41,956 nucleotides of DNA from SKLM01 sp964450435 (lineage in GTDB: Bacteria > Chloroflexota > Anaerolineae > B4-G1). The stretch lies in contig CAYVCX010000019.1 in the NCBI GenBank assembly GCA_964450435.1, positions 1 to 41,956 on the forward strand, written 5' to 3'. A program made the translations under genes and the position numbers. Shown here in pieces: positions 1-7,923 of this stretch (position 1 is its first letter; every line of letters begins with the position of its first letter). Below the pieces are notes generated by a model. That model worked only from the letters and a program-made list of their open reading frames with translations, had not been told where the DNA came from and made no database searches.

Positions 1-46
1 CCTCGACTCCCCGGAAAACCTGCTGCCAGATCAACCGGGCAAAGAG

Positions 47-76
47 TTGCAGAACCCGAACACCCTGTGGTATACT
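47..76 (+). promoter_or_regulatory. Probable sigma-70-type promoter of the two-component pair
   Basis: A TTGCAG box at 47-52 is followed after 18 bases by TATACT at 71-76. The predicted transcript starts near 83 and leads into the response regulator at 131. The -35 keeps only TTG of the consensus, but the same TTGC start recurs in other candidate promoters of this window. Confidence 0.5.
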
Positions 77-130
77 CCCAGGAGAAGACCGCCACAGGGT
101 AACCAACGACAGCGCATCAGGGGGTGATGG

Positions 131-862
131 ATGGAAGATAGGATCACTGTGATGATCGTGGACGACCATCCCGTCTTCCGGCAGGGGCTGAAGAATGTCC
201 TGGCAGCGCAGGAAGACCTGAGCATCATCGATGAGGCCGCGGATGGGGAGACTGCCATCAGAAAGGCAGAGCAGCAACGACCGGACGTCGTCATCATGGA
301 CATCAACCTCCCGGAGCTCAACGGCCTCCAGGCCACCCGCGAGCTCACCGACCGCTGCCCCGATATCAAGGTCATCATGCTCACCGCCTTTGATGACGAG
401 GAACAGATCTACCACGCCATCCGGGCCGGGGCGTCGGCGTACCATGCCAAAGACGTCGAACCCGAGCGATTGATCGGCGTGATCCGTCAGGTCAACCAGG
501 GGCACTACGTCGTCGGCAACGCCCTGATGGACGAAAAGGGCATTGGGGACTGGCTTATGAAGGAGTTCAAACGCTTTGGCGGGGAGTTTCTCTCCGCCTG
601 TGATGAGTTCCTCTCCCCCCTGACCCCGCGCGAGATGGAGATCCTGGAGCTGGTCGTTCAGGGGATGAGCAACCGCAAGATCGCCTATCGTCTCGGTATC
701 AGTCACCAGACAGTGAAGAACCACATGACCGCTATCCTCAGGAAGCTCGGAGCATCAGGGCGGACAGAGGCAGCCGTTCGCGCGCTGCGACGCGGGTGGA
801 TCCCACTGCGCAAGGGGCACAACGGCCCGACCCAGACCTCGAGTGTGGAGAGTGAGGTGTGA
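131..862 (+). CDS. NarL/LuxR-type response regulator
   Basis: Two-domain response regulator of 243 residues. The N-terminal receiver domain (about 5-120) has the acidic pair DD at 11-12, the phosphoacceptor Asp57 in VIMDINLPELNG and the conserved Lys107. The C-terminal LuxR-type helix-turn-helix (about 165-228) starts at LTPREMEILELV and includes GMSNRKIAYRLGISHQTVKNH. It is expected to bind DNA once phosphorylated by the kinase encoded immediately downstream, whose ATG shares one base with this stop codon. The pair sits directly upstream of the Flp pilin, so control of the Tad pilus genes is a reasonable inference; no operator was identified. A linker between the domains (about 130-160) is longer than in minimal NarL proteins. 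Confidence 0.9.
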   Translation: MEDRITVMIVDDHPVFRQGLKNVLAAQEDLSIIDEAADGETAIRKAEQQRPDVVIMDINLPELNGLQATRELTDRCPDIKVIMLTAFDDEEQIYHAIRAGASAYHAKDVEPERLIGVIRQVNQGHYVVGNALMDEKGIGDWLMKEFKRFGGEFLSACDEFLSPLTPREMEILELVVQGMSNRKIAYRLGISHQTVKNHMTAILRKLGASGRTEAAVRALRRGWIPLRKGHNGPTQTSSVESEV

Positions 863-1923
863 TGGCTATACAGCCAGCGAGCGACAACGACACCAGCCCG
901 TTCGAAGAGTTCTTGGATCGCTGCAGGGAGGAGTTCGAACAGACCCAGCGCGAGCTCGAGGAGATCGATCTGCTCATCCAGCAGACGACCGACGAGGTAG
1001 AACGCCTGGCGCGCCGAAACAGCCAGGCAACCAATCAACTGCGCCAGGTGGAGGCTTCCATCGATACCGTGCCCCGCGAGGATTTGCAGGAAGCCTATTC
1101 GACACTCCTGGACACACAACAGCGCCTCTTCACCATGCGAGGGCAGCTCGAGAAACTCCAGAGTGACCACAAGAACGTCACCCGGCGCCTCAACACGCTC
1201 CGCGACGTCCTTGAGCACGGCAGCCGGGCGGAGCGTTATCACCGTGAGGACGTGGAGGCACGGGACGGCTCGGCCCAGGCCTCCGTCGTCCGTATCATCG
1301 AGGCGCAGGAGCGGGAGAGGCGGCGGCTCAGCAGGCAGATGCACGACGGCCCGGCGCAGTCTCTCACCAACCTCATCCTCCAGGCCGAGATCTGTGAGCG
1401 GCTCTTCGACGCCAATCCCGAGCAGGCCCGCACCGAGCTGGCCAACCTCAAGAACTCCGTGGCCGGAACCTTCCAGAAGGTCAAGGGGTTCATCATCAAC
1501 CTGCGGCCTATGATGCTAGACGACCTGGGGCTTGTCCCCACCCTGCGCAGGTACCTGGAGAGCTTCTCGGAAAACAGCGGCGTTCAGACCGATCTCACGG
1601 TGGGTGGTGAGGAGCGGCGCCTGGCCCCTCACAAGGAGGTAACCACCTTCCGCATCGTCCAGGAGTTGCTCAACAACGCCAGCGAACACGGGGGCGCCAG
1701 CAGTGCCCGCATCCTGCTCGACCTGGAGGAAGATGCCCTGGAGATGAGCTACGAGGACGACGGGGAGGGTCTCGAGATCACCGACGCCCTCACGTCGGAG
1801 GAGGCTGAGAGGCTCGGCTTCACGACCATGCGAGAGCGGATCGAGATGCTGGGAGGTGAGATCCACTTCGACAGCGACCCGGGACAGGGTACCCGCGTCA
1901 GCTTCCGCCTCCCCCTCTCCTGA
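862..1923 (+). CDS. Soluble DegS-like sensor histidine kinase
   Basis: Histidine kinase of the HisKA_3 class that pairs with NarL-type regulators. No membrane segment is visible, so it is probably cytosolic. The first 120 residues are charged and strongly coiled-coil-like, as in DegS. The dimerisation and phosphoacceptor helix contains QERERRRLSRQMHDGPAQSL, with His161 as the likely phosphorylation site. The C-terminal HATPase domain shows an N-box (ELLNNASEHGG) and the glycine boxes around DDGEGLE and GQGTRVSF. The start is the ATG at 862, overlapping the stop of the response regulator by one base (TGATG), which suggests translational coupling; a GTG lies one codon upstream. What it senses is unknown. 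A cytosolic input such as redox or a protein partner would fit the lack of transmembrane helices. Confidence 0.9.
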   Translation: MAIQPASDNDTSPFEEFLDRCREEFEQTQRELEEIDLLIQQTTDEVERLARRNSQATNQLRQVEASIDTVPREDLQEAYSTLLDTQQRLFTMRGQLEKLQSDHKNVTRRLNTLRDVLEHGSRAERYHREDVEARDGSAQASVVRIIEAQERERRRLSRQMHDGPAQSLTNLILQAEICERLFDANPEQARTELANLKNSVAGTFQKVKGFIINLRPMMLDDLGLVPTLRRYLESFSENSGVQTDLTVGGEERRLAPHKEVTTFRIVQELLNNASEHGGASSARILLDLEEDALEMSYEDDGEGLEITDALTSEEAERLGFTTMRERIEMLGGEIHFDSDPGQGTRVSFRLPLS

Positions 1924-1946
1924 CCCACCGTAGTACAAAAGAGCTA

Positions 1947-1975
1947 TTGCGCATCACTTCCTGAGGGAATACAAT
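1947..1975 (+). promoter_or_regulatory. Probable promoter of the flp pilin gene
   Basis: TTGCGC at 1947-1952, a 17-base spacer and TACAAT at 1970-1975. The predicted transcript starts near 1982. This overlaps an upstream in-frame ATG at 1974 and therefore supports the downstream pilin start at 2034. It shares the TTGC -35 start with the promoters at 47 and 2411. Confidence 0.55.
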
Positions 1976-2033
1976 GGGACCACCGTGGAGTGACCGTCAC
2001 TCCGGACAACCCGACCCGAAGGAGGTGAAACGT

Positions 2034-2180
2034 ATGCTTTACGTACCGCACGAGGAAGGGCAGGGCCTGGTCGAATATGCGTTGATTCTTGTTCTGGTGG
2101 CCATTGTGGTGATTGCTGTTCTGGCCCTATTAGGCCCCGCCATCGGCAACGTGTTCAGCGAGATTATGGAGAGCATCTGA
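2034..2180 (+). CDS. flp: Flp/Fap-type major pilin subunit
   Basis: A 48-residue prepilin. A short hydrophilic leader is followed by the class motif GQGLVEYALILVLVAIVVI, which carries the glutamate and tyrosine typical of Flp pilins. One hydrophobic helix runs to about residue 33, and the tail is short (GNVFSEIMESI). Flp subunits are cut after the leader glycine by a prepilin peptidase and assembled into thin adhesive Tad pili. The start was set at the ATG at 2034 because a strong ribosome-binding site (AAGGAGGTGA) precedes it by the usual spacing. A longer reading frame opens at 1974 but would overlap the -10 box. The gene has its own promoter and a strong terminator, as expected for a highly expressed pilin. 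Confidence 0.92.
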   Translation: MLYVPHEEGQGLVEYALILVLVAIVVIAVLALLGPAIGNVFSEIMESI

Positions 2181-2206
2181 TCGCGCGCGCGTTGGCGCTC
2201 GTACCC

Positions 2207-2238
2207 GAACAAAACCCCGCATCGTCGGGGTTTTGTTC
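2207..2238 (+). terminator. Strong intrinsic terminator after flp
   Basis: A perfect 13-bp stem: GAACAAAACCCCG pairs with CGGGGTTTTGTTC around a 6-base loop. The A/T-rich arm supplies T-runs at the end of the hairpin, and the symmetry allows it to work in both directions. It separates the pilin from the downstream tadE fusion gene. Confidence 0.85.
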
Positions 2239-2410
2239 ATCCTGGTGGCGCCCACGGCCCGGGAACCTCCAGCCGTGCCAGAGGCCAGAACATCCCCGCG
2301 GCCGAGGCCCGTGATGTCAGGGCGCGGCGGGCCCCGCGACAATCCCTGCCGCTGAGGATGCCGGCCACAACCGGCCGATGGCGCGACGAAGGGCTAGTAC
2401 GAACTTCCTA

Positions 2411-2439
2411 TTGCACGCTACTGCTAGGTCCCATATAAT
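2411..2439 (+). promoter_or_regulatory. Promoter upstream of the pilin relic and tadE fusion
   Basis: TTGCAC at 2411-2416, a 17-base spacer and a perfect TATAAT at 2434-2439. The predicted start is near 2446, giving a leader of about 285 bases before the tadE fusion. That leader contains the decayed pilin-like start at 2495. Confidence 0.6.
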
Positions 2440-2484
2440 CAGAAGAGCCTTGGGGCAAGGTCAAACGGGCTACCCTGCCTTCGA

Positions 2485-2735
2485 GGTGCAGCCGATGTGG
2501 GTCCACCCCCATCAGGGAACGGAGCCTGACCCAGTATGTCCTGATTCTGCCTCTGGTGGTAGCACCTCTTCCGCTGACCGGCCTGCGTCTCCCGGCCGCA
2601 TGTGCAAAACGACTTGTGGCCAGAGGCATAGAGGTTGCGGTGGGGCTGCAAGAGATCGGGAGATCCCGACTTCTTGGCACGATCAACTGCCGTCTGCCTG
2701 GCGCTGTACTCAGGAGTAGGATGATGAAGAGATGA
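2485..2735 (+). pseudogene. Decayed Flp/TadE-type pilin start
   Basis: A GAGGTG ribosome-binding site lies six bases before an ATG at 2495, the same layout as at flp (GAGGTG, six bases, ATG). The ATG frame begins MWVHPHQG, then the pilin-like signature continues in the next frame as RERSLTQYVLILPLVVAPL. Against flp, the stretch from ATG to the signature is two bases shorter, which explains the frame change. Over the core signature about 26 of 38 bases match flp by eye, and CTGATTCTGCC also matches the following tadE gene. The downstream sequence no longer looks like a pilin. It is best read as the relic of a duplicated flp or tadE start. The alternative is chance similarity in a long leader. 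Confidence 0.5.
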
Positions 2736-5394
2736 TGAAGAGAAGAGAAGGTCAGGGGTTAGTCGAGTTTGCGCTGATTCTGCCCCTGTTCTTGCTGCTG
2801 ATCATGGGCACCGTCGAGTTCGGCCACGCCTTCATCGTCTATACCGGCCTGTTCAACGCCGCCCGTGAGGGCACTCGTTACGGCATGGTCAACGCCCTCG
2901 ACCGCCCCGGCATCGAGAATGCCGCTCAGGAGAAATTGTTCCTGGTGGATCCTGACGAGGTGGAGCTGACCGTAGCCTACGACCATGGGCCCAACAGCGG
3001 CGACGTGTTCACCGACACCAGTCAGCTCCAGGACGGCGACCGTGTGCTGGTCCACGTCATTCACCATCTTCCCACCTTGACGCCCATGATACGTCCCTTC
3101 GCTTCTTCGTTCCGCATCGAGTCCCGTGCTGCGCGCACCATCGTCTCCGACGGAACCCTCGGCTCCTGGCAGGACAACACCGGCGACGACAACGGCGNNN
3201 NNNNNNNNNNNNNNNNNNNNNNNNNNNNNNNNNNNNNNNNNNNNNNNNNNNNNNNNNNNNNNNNNNNNNNNNNNNNNNNNNNNNNNNNNNNNNNNNNGAC
3301 GACAACGGCGGTGGGGACAACGGCGATGACGACAACGGCGATGGGGAGACTGAGGACCCCGCGTCACCCGCCATCTCCCTCAGCGCTGCCGCCGATCCCG
3401 ACACGATCTACAGCGGCGAGTCCGTTGAGTTCACCTACACCGTCACGAACACCGGCGACGTGGATCTGACCGGCGTGGTGATCGAAGACAGCTTCGGTAA
3501 CAGCATCGACATCGGCACCCTGGGAGTGGGGCTGACAGTGGCCAGCAGCGTCACAGAGAGCCTGAACCAGACCACGACCAACACGGCCACTGTCTCGGGC
3601 AGCGGCGGCGGTGAGACGGTGAGCGCCTCGGACAGCGTCGAGGTCACCGTCATCGGCCCGGCTCTCGATCTCACCGTCCAGGTCTCCCCCCAGATCGTCG
3701 GCAGGAACGAGACGGTGACCTTCACCTACACCGTGGAGAACACAGGCGACACAGAATTGAGCGACGTGACCGTGACCGACAGCCTGGGCTCTGCCCTCGG
3801 AGGCGTAGCCCTTTCACCCGGAGAGACAGCCTCCTGGGAGGTCCTCAGTCAGTTCGAGGACACGACGACCATCGACGTCACCGCCACAGGCACCGATCCC
3901 GAGGGGGGAACAGTAAGTGACAGTGAATCGGTCACCGTCTACGTGGTGCTCGCGCCCATCGCCATCCACAAACCCCTGGAGGCGGGGCAGACCGTGGTCA
4001 CCGGCACCGCCGAGCCCGGCGAGACCGTGTACATTCGCGACGTCTATAGCGAGACCTTCCCTTCGCCGGCCGAGGGCAGCACCACGGTGGAGGCGGACGG
4101 CACCTTCACATTCGCCGATCTGCCGCCTCTCGTCGGCGGGCACATCATCGTAGTCGAGGGGTACGGCGAGTACGACTCCGCCTTCGTCGAGAACCTCGAG
4201 CCCATCACCATCAGCAGCCCGCTGTGTCACGGCGAGACCAACGTCTACGGCGCTTCCGCCCCCGAACGCTCGGTACAGCTCTCTATCACCGACACCGCCT
4301 ACCAGGATACGACCATCAGCGACAGCAGCGGCAGGTTCACCTTCACCCTGCCCATAGACCAGCCCCTCAACGTCGACGAGACCGTAGAGGTCAGCGGATA
4401 CGAGGGCAGCGGCGTGGTGCAGGACACCGCCGTCGTCACCTCGTGCACCAGCGACGCCTACATCACCCTCTCGCCGCGCTGCGGCGGCCCTACCGATACT
4501 CTCTCCATTCTCGTGAGCGGATACAATTGGGAGTACAAGAACCCGGGCGACCGTCATACCAATATTGAGTGGGACGGAGACGTGGTGGACACAGTCGGCG
4601 GGCAGCCCAGCGAATGGGAGATAGAGATCTCGGTTGCTGTCACGGAGGGCACCCATACCGTCAGAGCTGAAACCAAGCTTGGGCAGTCCGAGGCGACAGC
4701 CACCTTCCTCTCCCCCTGCCCGGCGCCCAACCTGGTCGTGCCCGATGTCCAGCTCCTCACCACGGAGCCCATCTCCACCTACCAGCCCATCGACTTCAGC
4801 GTCACCGTCGCCAACACCGGCACGCGGTCCGTCAACAACCTCTTCTGGGTCGATCTCTACGCGACCGAGCCCCCCACCACCACCACCAGCATCGGCTGGA
4901 CCGCGCTGAGCAGCCTGGCCGCCGGCGCCAGCACCAGCGTCACCATAACGGTGGAGAGCGGTTTTGAGATAACCGGCACCTACCAGGTGTGGGCCCTGGC
5001 CGATTCCCAGGACGACGTCGCCGAGCTGGACGAGACGGACAACGCCAGCGAGCCCATCTCCGTCACCGTGTCCCTGGAGGGCACCGAGCCCATCACCGAC
5101 ACAGCGACCGGCACCGCCACCATCCAGGGTGAGACGTGGGTCGACATCAGCGGCGTCCCGGTCCCCCACGCCCGGGCGACCGTCGAGTGCCGCGACGCAG
5201 AACATGGGAATCTGATCGCATCCACCACCTCCGACGACGATGCCCAGTACGAGCTGTCCGAGCTGCCAGCGGGCACCTACGATGTCACCGGCGAGGCCTG
5301 GATCGACGGGAAGCTCTACTCAAGCACGTATACGGTCGAGCTCTTAGAAGAGGGCGAGACTCTGACCCAGATCATCGTCATGTACGAGAGCTGA
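2732..5394 (+). CDS. TadE pseudopilin fused to a large repeat-rich surface protein (spans assembly gap)
   Basis: The first 60 residues are a TadE-type pseudopilin start: REGQGLVEFALILPLFLLL, then GTVEFGHAFIVY and a conserved AAREGTRYG block. After about 150 residues the chain enters a Gly/Asp/Asn linker (GDDNG) and the 100-N gap. Beyond the gap the same linker resumes (DDNGGGDNGDDDNGDG), so one protein is intended; the apparent frame change only reflects the arbitrary gap length. The distal part, about 690 residues, contains two DUF11-like repeats (from about 3382 and 3658), two Ig-like modules (from about 3950 and 4200), an IPT-like module with paired cysteines (about 4440-4720), a CARDB-like domain (about 4725-5075) and a C-terminal carboxypeptidase-regulatory-like fold (about 5100-5394). 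TadE proteins are normally small; this one could display an adhesive tip or shaft. Start is ATG 2732 or 2735. Confidence 0.75.
3198..3297. other. Assembly gap of 100 N inside a Gly/Asp/Asn-coding repeat
   Basis: Exactly 100 N, the conventional size for a scaffold gap of unknown length. Both flanks are GACGACAACGGCG-type repeats coding for Asp, Asn and Gly. The low-complexity repeat probably broke the assembly, so the true linker length is unknown. Confidence 0.97.
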
Positions 5395-6786
5395 GTGGAA
5401 ACATCGATGCCCTCTCTTCACGACTCTGATCGAAAGCAGCACTCCTCTCTCCGGCCCCTGGCGCTCTGCATCCTCGCGCTGGTCGCCGCGGGCCTGTGTT
5501 CCGCGGCCGCCGTCGCCGCTACTGATCCCGACTGGTTTGGCACGGTCCCCGCCAACATCTCTCAGAGCGACACAGGCGAGACGCTTCACCCCGCCATCGC
5601 AGTCGGCTCGTCGGGCCTGACCGTCGCGGCCTGGAGTGACCCCCCGGCCGAAGGGTCCTCGTCCGACGTCTACCTGACCCGGTCCGACGACGCGGGAGGC
5701 CGCTGGTCCGCGCCGGCGCCGCTGTCCCCGGTGCCCACCAGCACCCAGCAGCTGCCCGATGCCCTCATCACGGCTGAGGACCAGATCTTTGTCGCCTGGG
5801 CAGAGAAGCACAGCGACGACACGCCCACCACGTTCACAGTCCACGAAGGCCAGCCGGGAAGCACGCCGCGCCTCATCCCCGTCCCTGAGGGGGATGCTCC
5901 TTCGCGCTGGACCACCGGGCCTCGTCTGGCGGCTGGTCCGGACAGGCTCCACGTCGTGTTCAACGCAGGGACACAGGCTTCGTCCCACATCCACTACAGC
6001 TCGCGCCCGCTCACGGAGACGACCTGGCCTACGGCGACCCGGATCTACACGTCCACCGGGGGAAACCCCGCCTGGTTCCCGGCGCTCGCCGTCAGCGCCG
6101 ATGGCACGGACCTCCACGTCGTGTGGGAGGAGAAGCCGTTTGGCGCAGCACGGAGCGTCCAGTACCTGCACGGCACATTCCAGGAATCGAGCCTGGAGTG
6201 GGCCTCCGCCCCCCTGAAGCTCTCCTCCGACGTCAACTCAGTGAAGCCCGACCTGGCCCTCAGCTCTCGCGGCGATGTCCACGTGGTCTGGGCCGAGGCC
6301 GACTCCGAGCAGGACCCCTACTACGTAGCCTACCGCCGCTACGACGCGGGTGAGGAATCGTGGACTGCGGCTCGCCGCATCGACCCCCGGCCCGTCGGCG
6401 TCAACCAGATCAGTCCCAACGAGTCGGCGCCTCGTCTGGCCCTGTGGGAACGGGGTCATCGCGTCCGCCTTTGCGTCGCCTGGCACGGGTTCCGGATCGA
6501 CGAAGAGGAGGAGGCAGAATCTGATGCAGAGGACGTCTTGCTGAGTTGTTCCCACGACAGCGGAGACACCTGGCAGCCGCCCCGGAGAATGTCCGCCTTC
6601 CCCGAGGGACAGACGGAGAGCGACGAACCCTCTGTTCGCCCTTCCATTGCTTTCGATGCCGCCGGCATCCTCCACGCCGTCTGGCAGCAGCGCATCGAGG
6701 CCGACGACGACGAATGGTCCTACCAGATCTATTACGCCCGGGAGATGAACCGCATCTTCCTTCCGCTCGTCCTCAGGAACGGGTGA
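5395..6786 (+). CDS. Secreted Asp-box (BNR) beta-propeller protein, sialidase-like fold
   Basis: About 460 residues. A signal peptide is visible (hydrophobic PLALCILALVAAGLCSAAAV, then an Ala-rich cleavage region). The body has Asp-box motifs SDDAGGRW (about residue 99) and SHDSGDTW (about 384), with the repeating blade pattern VVWAEA, VAWHGF and AVWQQR, typical of sialidase-like six-bladed propellers. No catalytic sialidase Arg triad or FRIP motif could be recognised, so a binding role is as likely as hydrolysis. The C-terminus NRIFLPLVLRNG resembles tails seen on many Chloroflexota secreted proteins. The GTG at 5395 directly follows the stop of the tadE fusion (TGAGTG), implying coupled translation; ATG 5407 is an alternative start. 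Its place in the pilus operon suggests a surface or matrix partner of the pilus. Confidence 0.75.
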   Translation: METSMPSLHDSDRKQHSSLRPLALCILALVAAGLCSAAAVAATDPDWFGTVPANISQSDTGETLHPAIAVGSSGLTVAAWSDPPAEGSSSDVYLTRSDDAGGRWSAPAPLSPVPTSTQQLPDALITAEDQIFVAWAEKHSDDTPTTFTVHEGQPGSTPRLIPVPEGDAPSRWTTGPRLAAGPDRLHVVFNAGTQASSHIHYSSRPLTETTWPTATRIYTSTGGNPAWFPALAVSADGTDLHVVWEEKPFGAARSVQYLHGTFQESSLEWASAPLKLSSDVNSVKPDLALSSRGDVHVVWAEADSEQDPYYVAYRRYDAGEESWTAARRIDPRPVGVNQISPNESAPRLALWERGHRVRLCVAWHGFRIDEEEEAESDAEDVLLSCSHDSGDTWQPPRRMSAFPEGQTESDEPSVRPSIAFDAAGILHAVWQQRIEADDDEWSYQIYYAREMNRIFLPLVLRNG

Positions 6787-6805
6787 GCGCCTAAGGAACA
6801 GACCT

Positions 6806-7447
6806 ATGGACCGACTGCTGAAGCTGACTCTTCTGGGCCTGGGCGCCCTCTGTCTATCCCTTTACGGCTATCTGTTCTGGAGCCGCCGCGTGACCAGCAC
6901 CGCCGCCCCCGGCCCGGCCGCCGAAAGCCGGGCGCCGGCGAAGGAGCCCATCGACCTGTGGAACGCTTACCACCAGGCTCTGGCGGCAGCGCAGGAGGAC
7001 CGAGCGGTCGAGCCCGTCTCCGCCTCCGCCCAGTGGCAGACGGCCACTGAGGCTGCGTTGCTGGGCGGCGCCGGGCAGTGGTCGTTCAAGTTCTACGCCC
7101 CCGAGAGCAAGAGCGTGCTCCACGTCGTCGTCACCCCGGAGGCGGCGAGGCTGGTCAAGCAGACCCGCGCCTCCCACCAGCCCATAACCCTGACCGAGGG
7201 GGCCTGGCTGGACGGGCCGCGCGACCCGCTTCTCGTGTTCCTCGCCCGGGGGGGACGGGATTTCCTTGAGCAGCATCCGCAGGCGGTCGTCACCGTCCAC
7301 CTCGCCGGCGGCGAGGGGCAGGGCCCCCGCTGGGATGTGGCGGCCCTGACTACGGGCGATCGTTCGGTGCTGGCTCTTCGTATCGACGCCGAGAGCCTCC
7401 AGGTGCTGTCCACGGCATCCGAAGCTGGAGAAGGAGGGGGCCTTTGA
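6806..7447 (+). CDS. Membrane-anchored protein of unknown function in the Tad locus
   Basis: A 213-residue protein not recognised as a known family. It has one N-terminal hydrophobic helix (LLKLTLLGLGALCLSLYGYL), a short basic stop, an Ala/Pro-rich linker to about residue 45 and a soluble domain outside the membrane. The domain contains WSFKFYAPESKSVLHVVVTP and several beta-strand-like stretches, but no catalytic motif was seen. AAGGA precedes the ATG by a suitable distance. Its stop codon overlaps the ATG of the next tadE-like gene, so both are probably made together. Position and topology suggest an accessory factor for pseudopilin assembly or surface anchoring, which is inference only. Confidence 0.7.
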   Translation: MDRLLKLTLLGLGALCLSLYGYLFWSRRVTSTAAPGPAAESRAPAKEPIDLWNAYHQALAAAQEDRAVEPVSASAQWQTATEAALLGGAGQWSFKFYAPESKSVLHVVVTPEAARLVKQTRASHQPITLTEGAWLDGPRDPLLVFLARGGRDFLEQHPQAVVTVHLAGGEGQGPRWDVAALTTGDRSVLALRIDAESLQVLSTASEAGEGGGL

Positions 7448-7851
7448 TGCTGCACAAACAGCCGCGCGGACAGAGCATCGTCGAGTTCGCCATCATCCTG
7501 CCGGTCTTGCTCGTCATTCTCGCCGGGGCCCTCGACCTGGGGCGCCTCTACTTCGCCTACGTAGCCGTCACCGACGCCGCATCGGAGGGGGCCTCCTATG
7601 CCGCCGCCCATCCCACCAGCGACGAGAGCGCCATCCTGGAGCGAGCCGAGGACGCCAGCTACATCACCGCGGGCCAGAGCGAGCTGGAGCTGTTCTGCCC
7701 GACGTGCCCCGAGGTCTCGTCGGGCGACTCAATCAGCGTCACCGTCACCTACTCCTTTACTCTGGTCACGCCCTTCGTCCATGCCATCGTTCCCGGGGGC
7801 GTCATCCCCCTCCGGGCCGCCGCCACCGAGGTCATCCTTGGGGGGAATTGA
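7447..7851 (+). CDS. TadE-like pseudopilin
   Basis: A 134-residue minor pilin-like protein. After the short leader MLHKQPR comes GQSIVEFAIILPVLLVILAG with the conserved glutamate, then DLGRLYFAYVAVTDAASEGASYAA, the usual TadE block. The remainder is a small extracellular domain with a CPTC cysteine pair. TadE and TadF proteins are processed like Flp and are needed for pilus assembly. The start is ATG 7447, overlapping the upstream stop (TGATG); a TTG sits one codon earlier. Unlike the first TadE protein in this locus, it has no C-terminal repeats and is of ordinary size. Confidence 0.88.
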   Translation: MLHKQPRGQSIVEFAIILPVLLVILAGALDLGRLYFAYVAVTDAASEGASYAAAHPTSDESAILERAEDASYITAGQSELELFCPTCPEVSSGDSISVTVTYSFTLVTPFVHAIVPGGVIPLRAAATEVILGGN

Positions 7852-7923
7852 TGCCTGCTCACACGCGATTGGTGGAGCAGCGAGGTTGTCCCCCGTTACC
7901 TGTCAAGTCGTCAGGAGGTCGAG

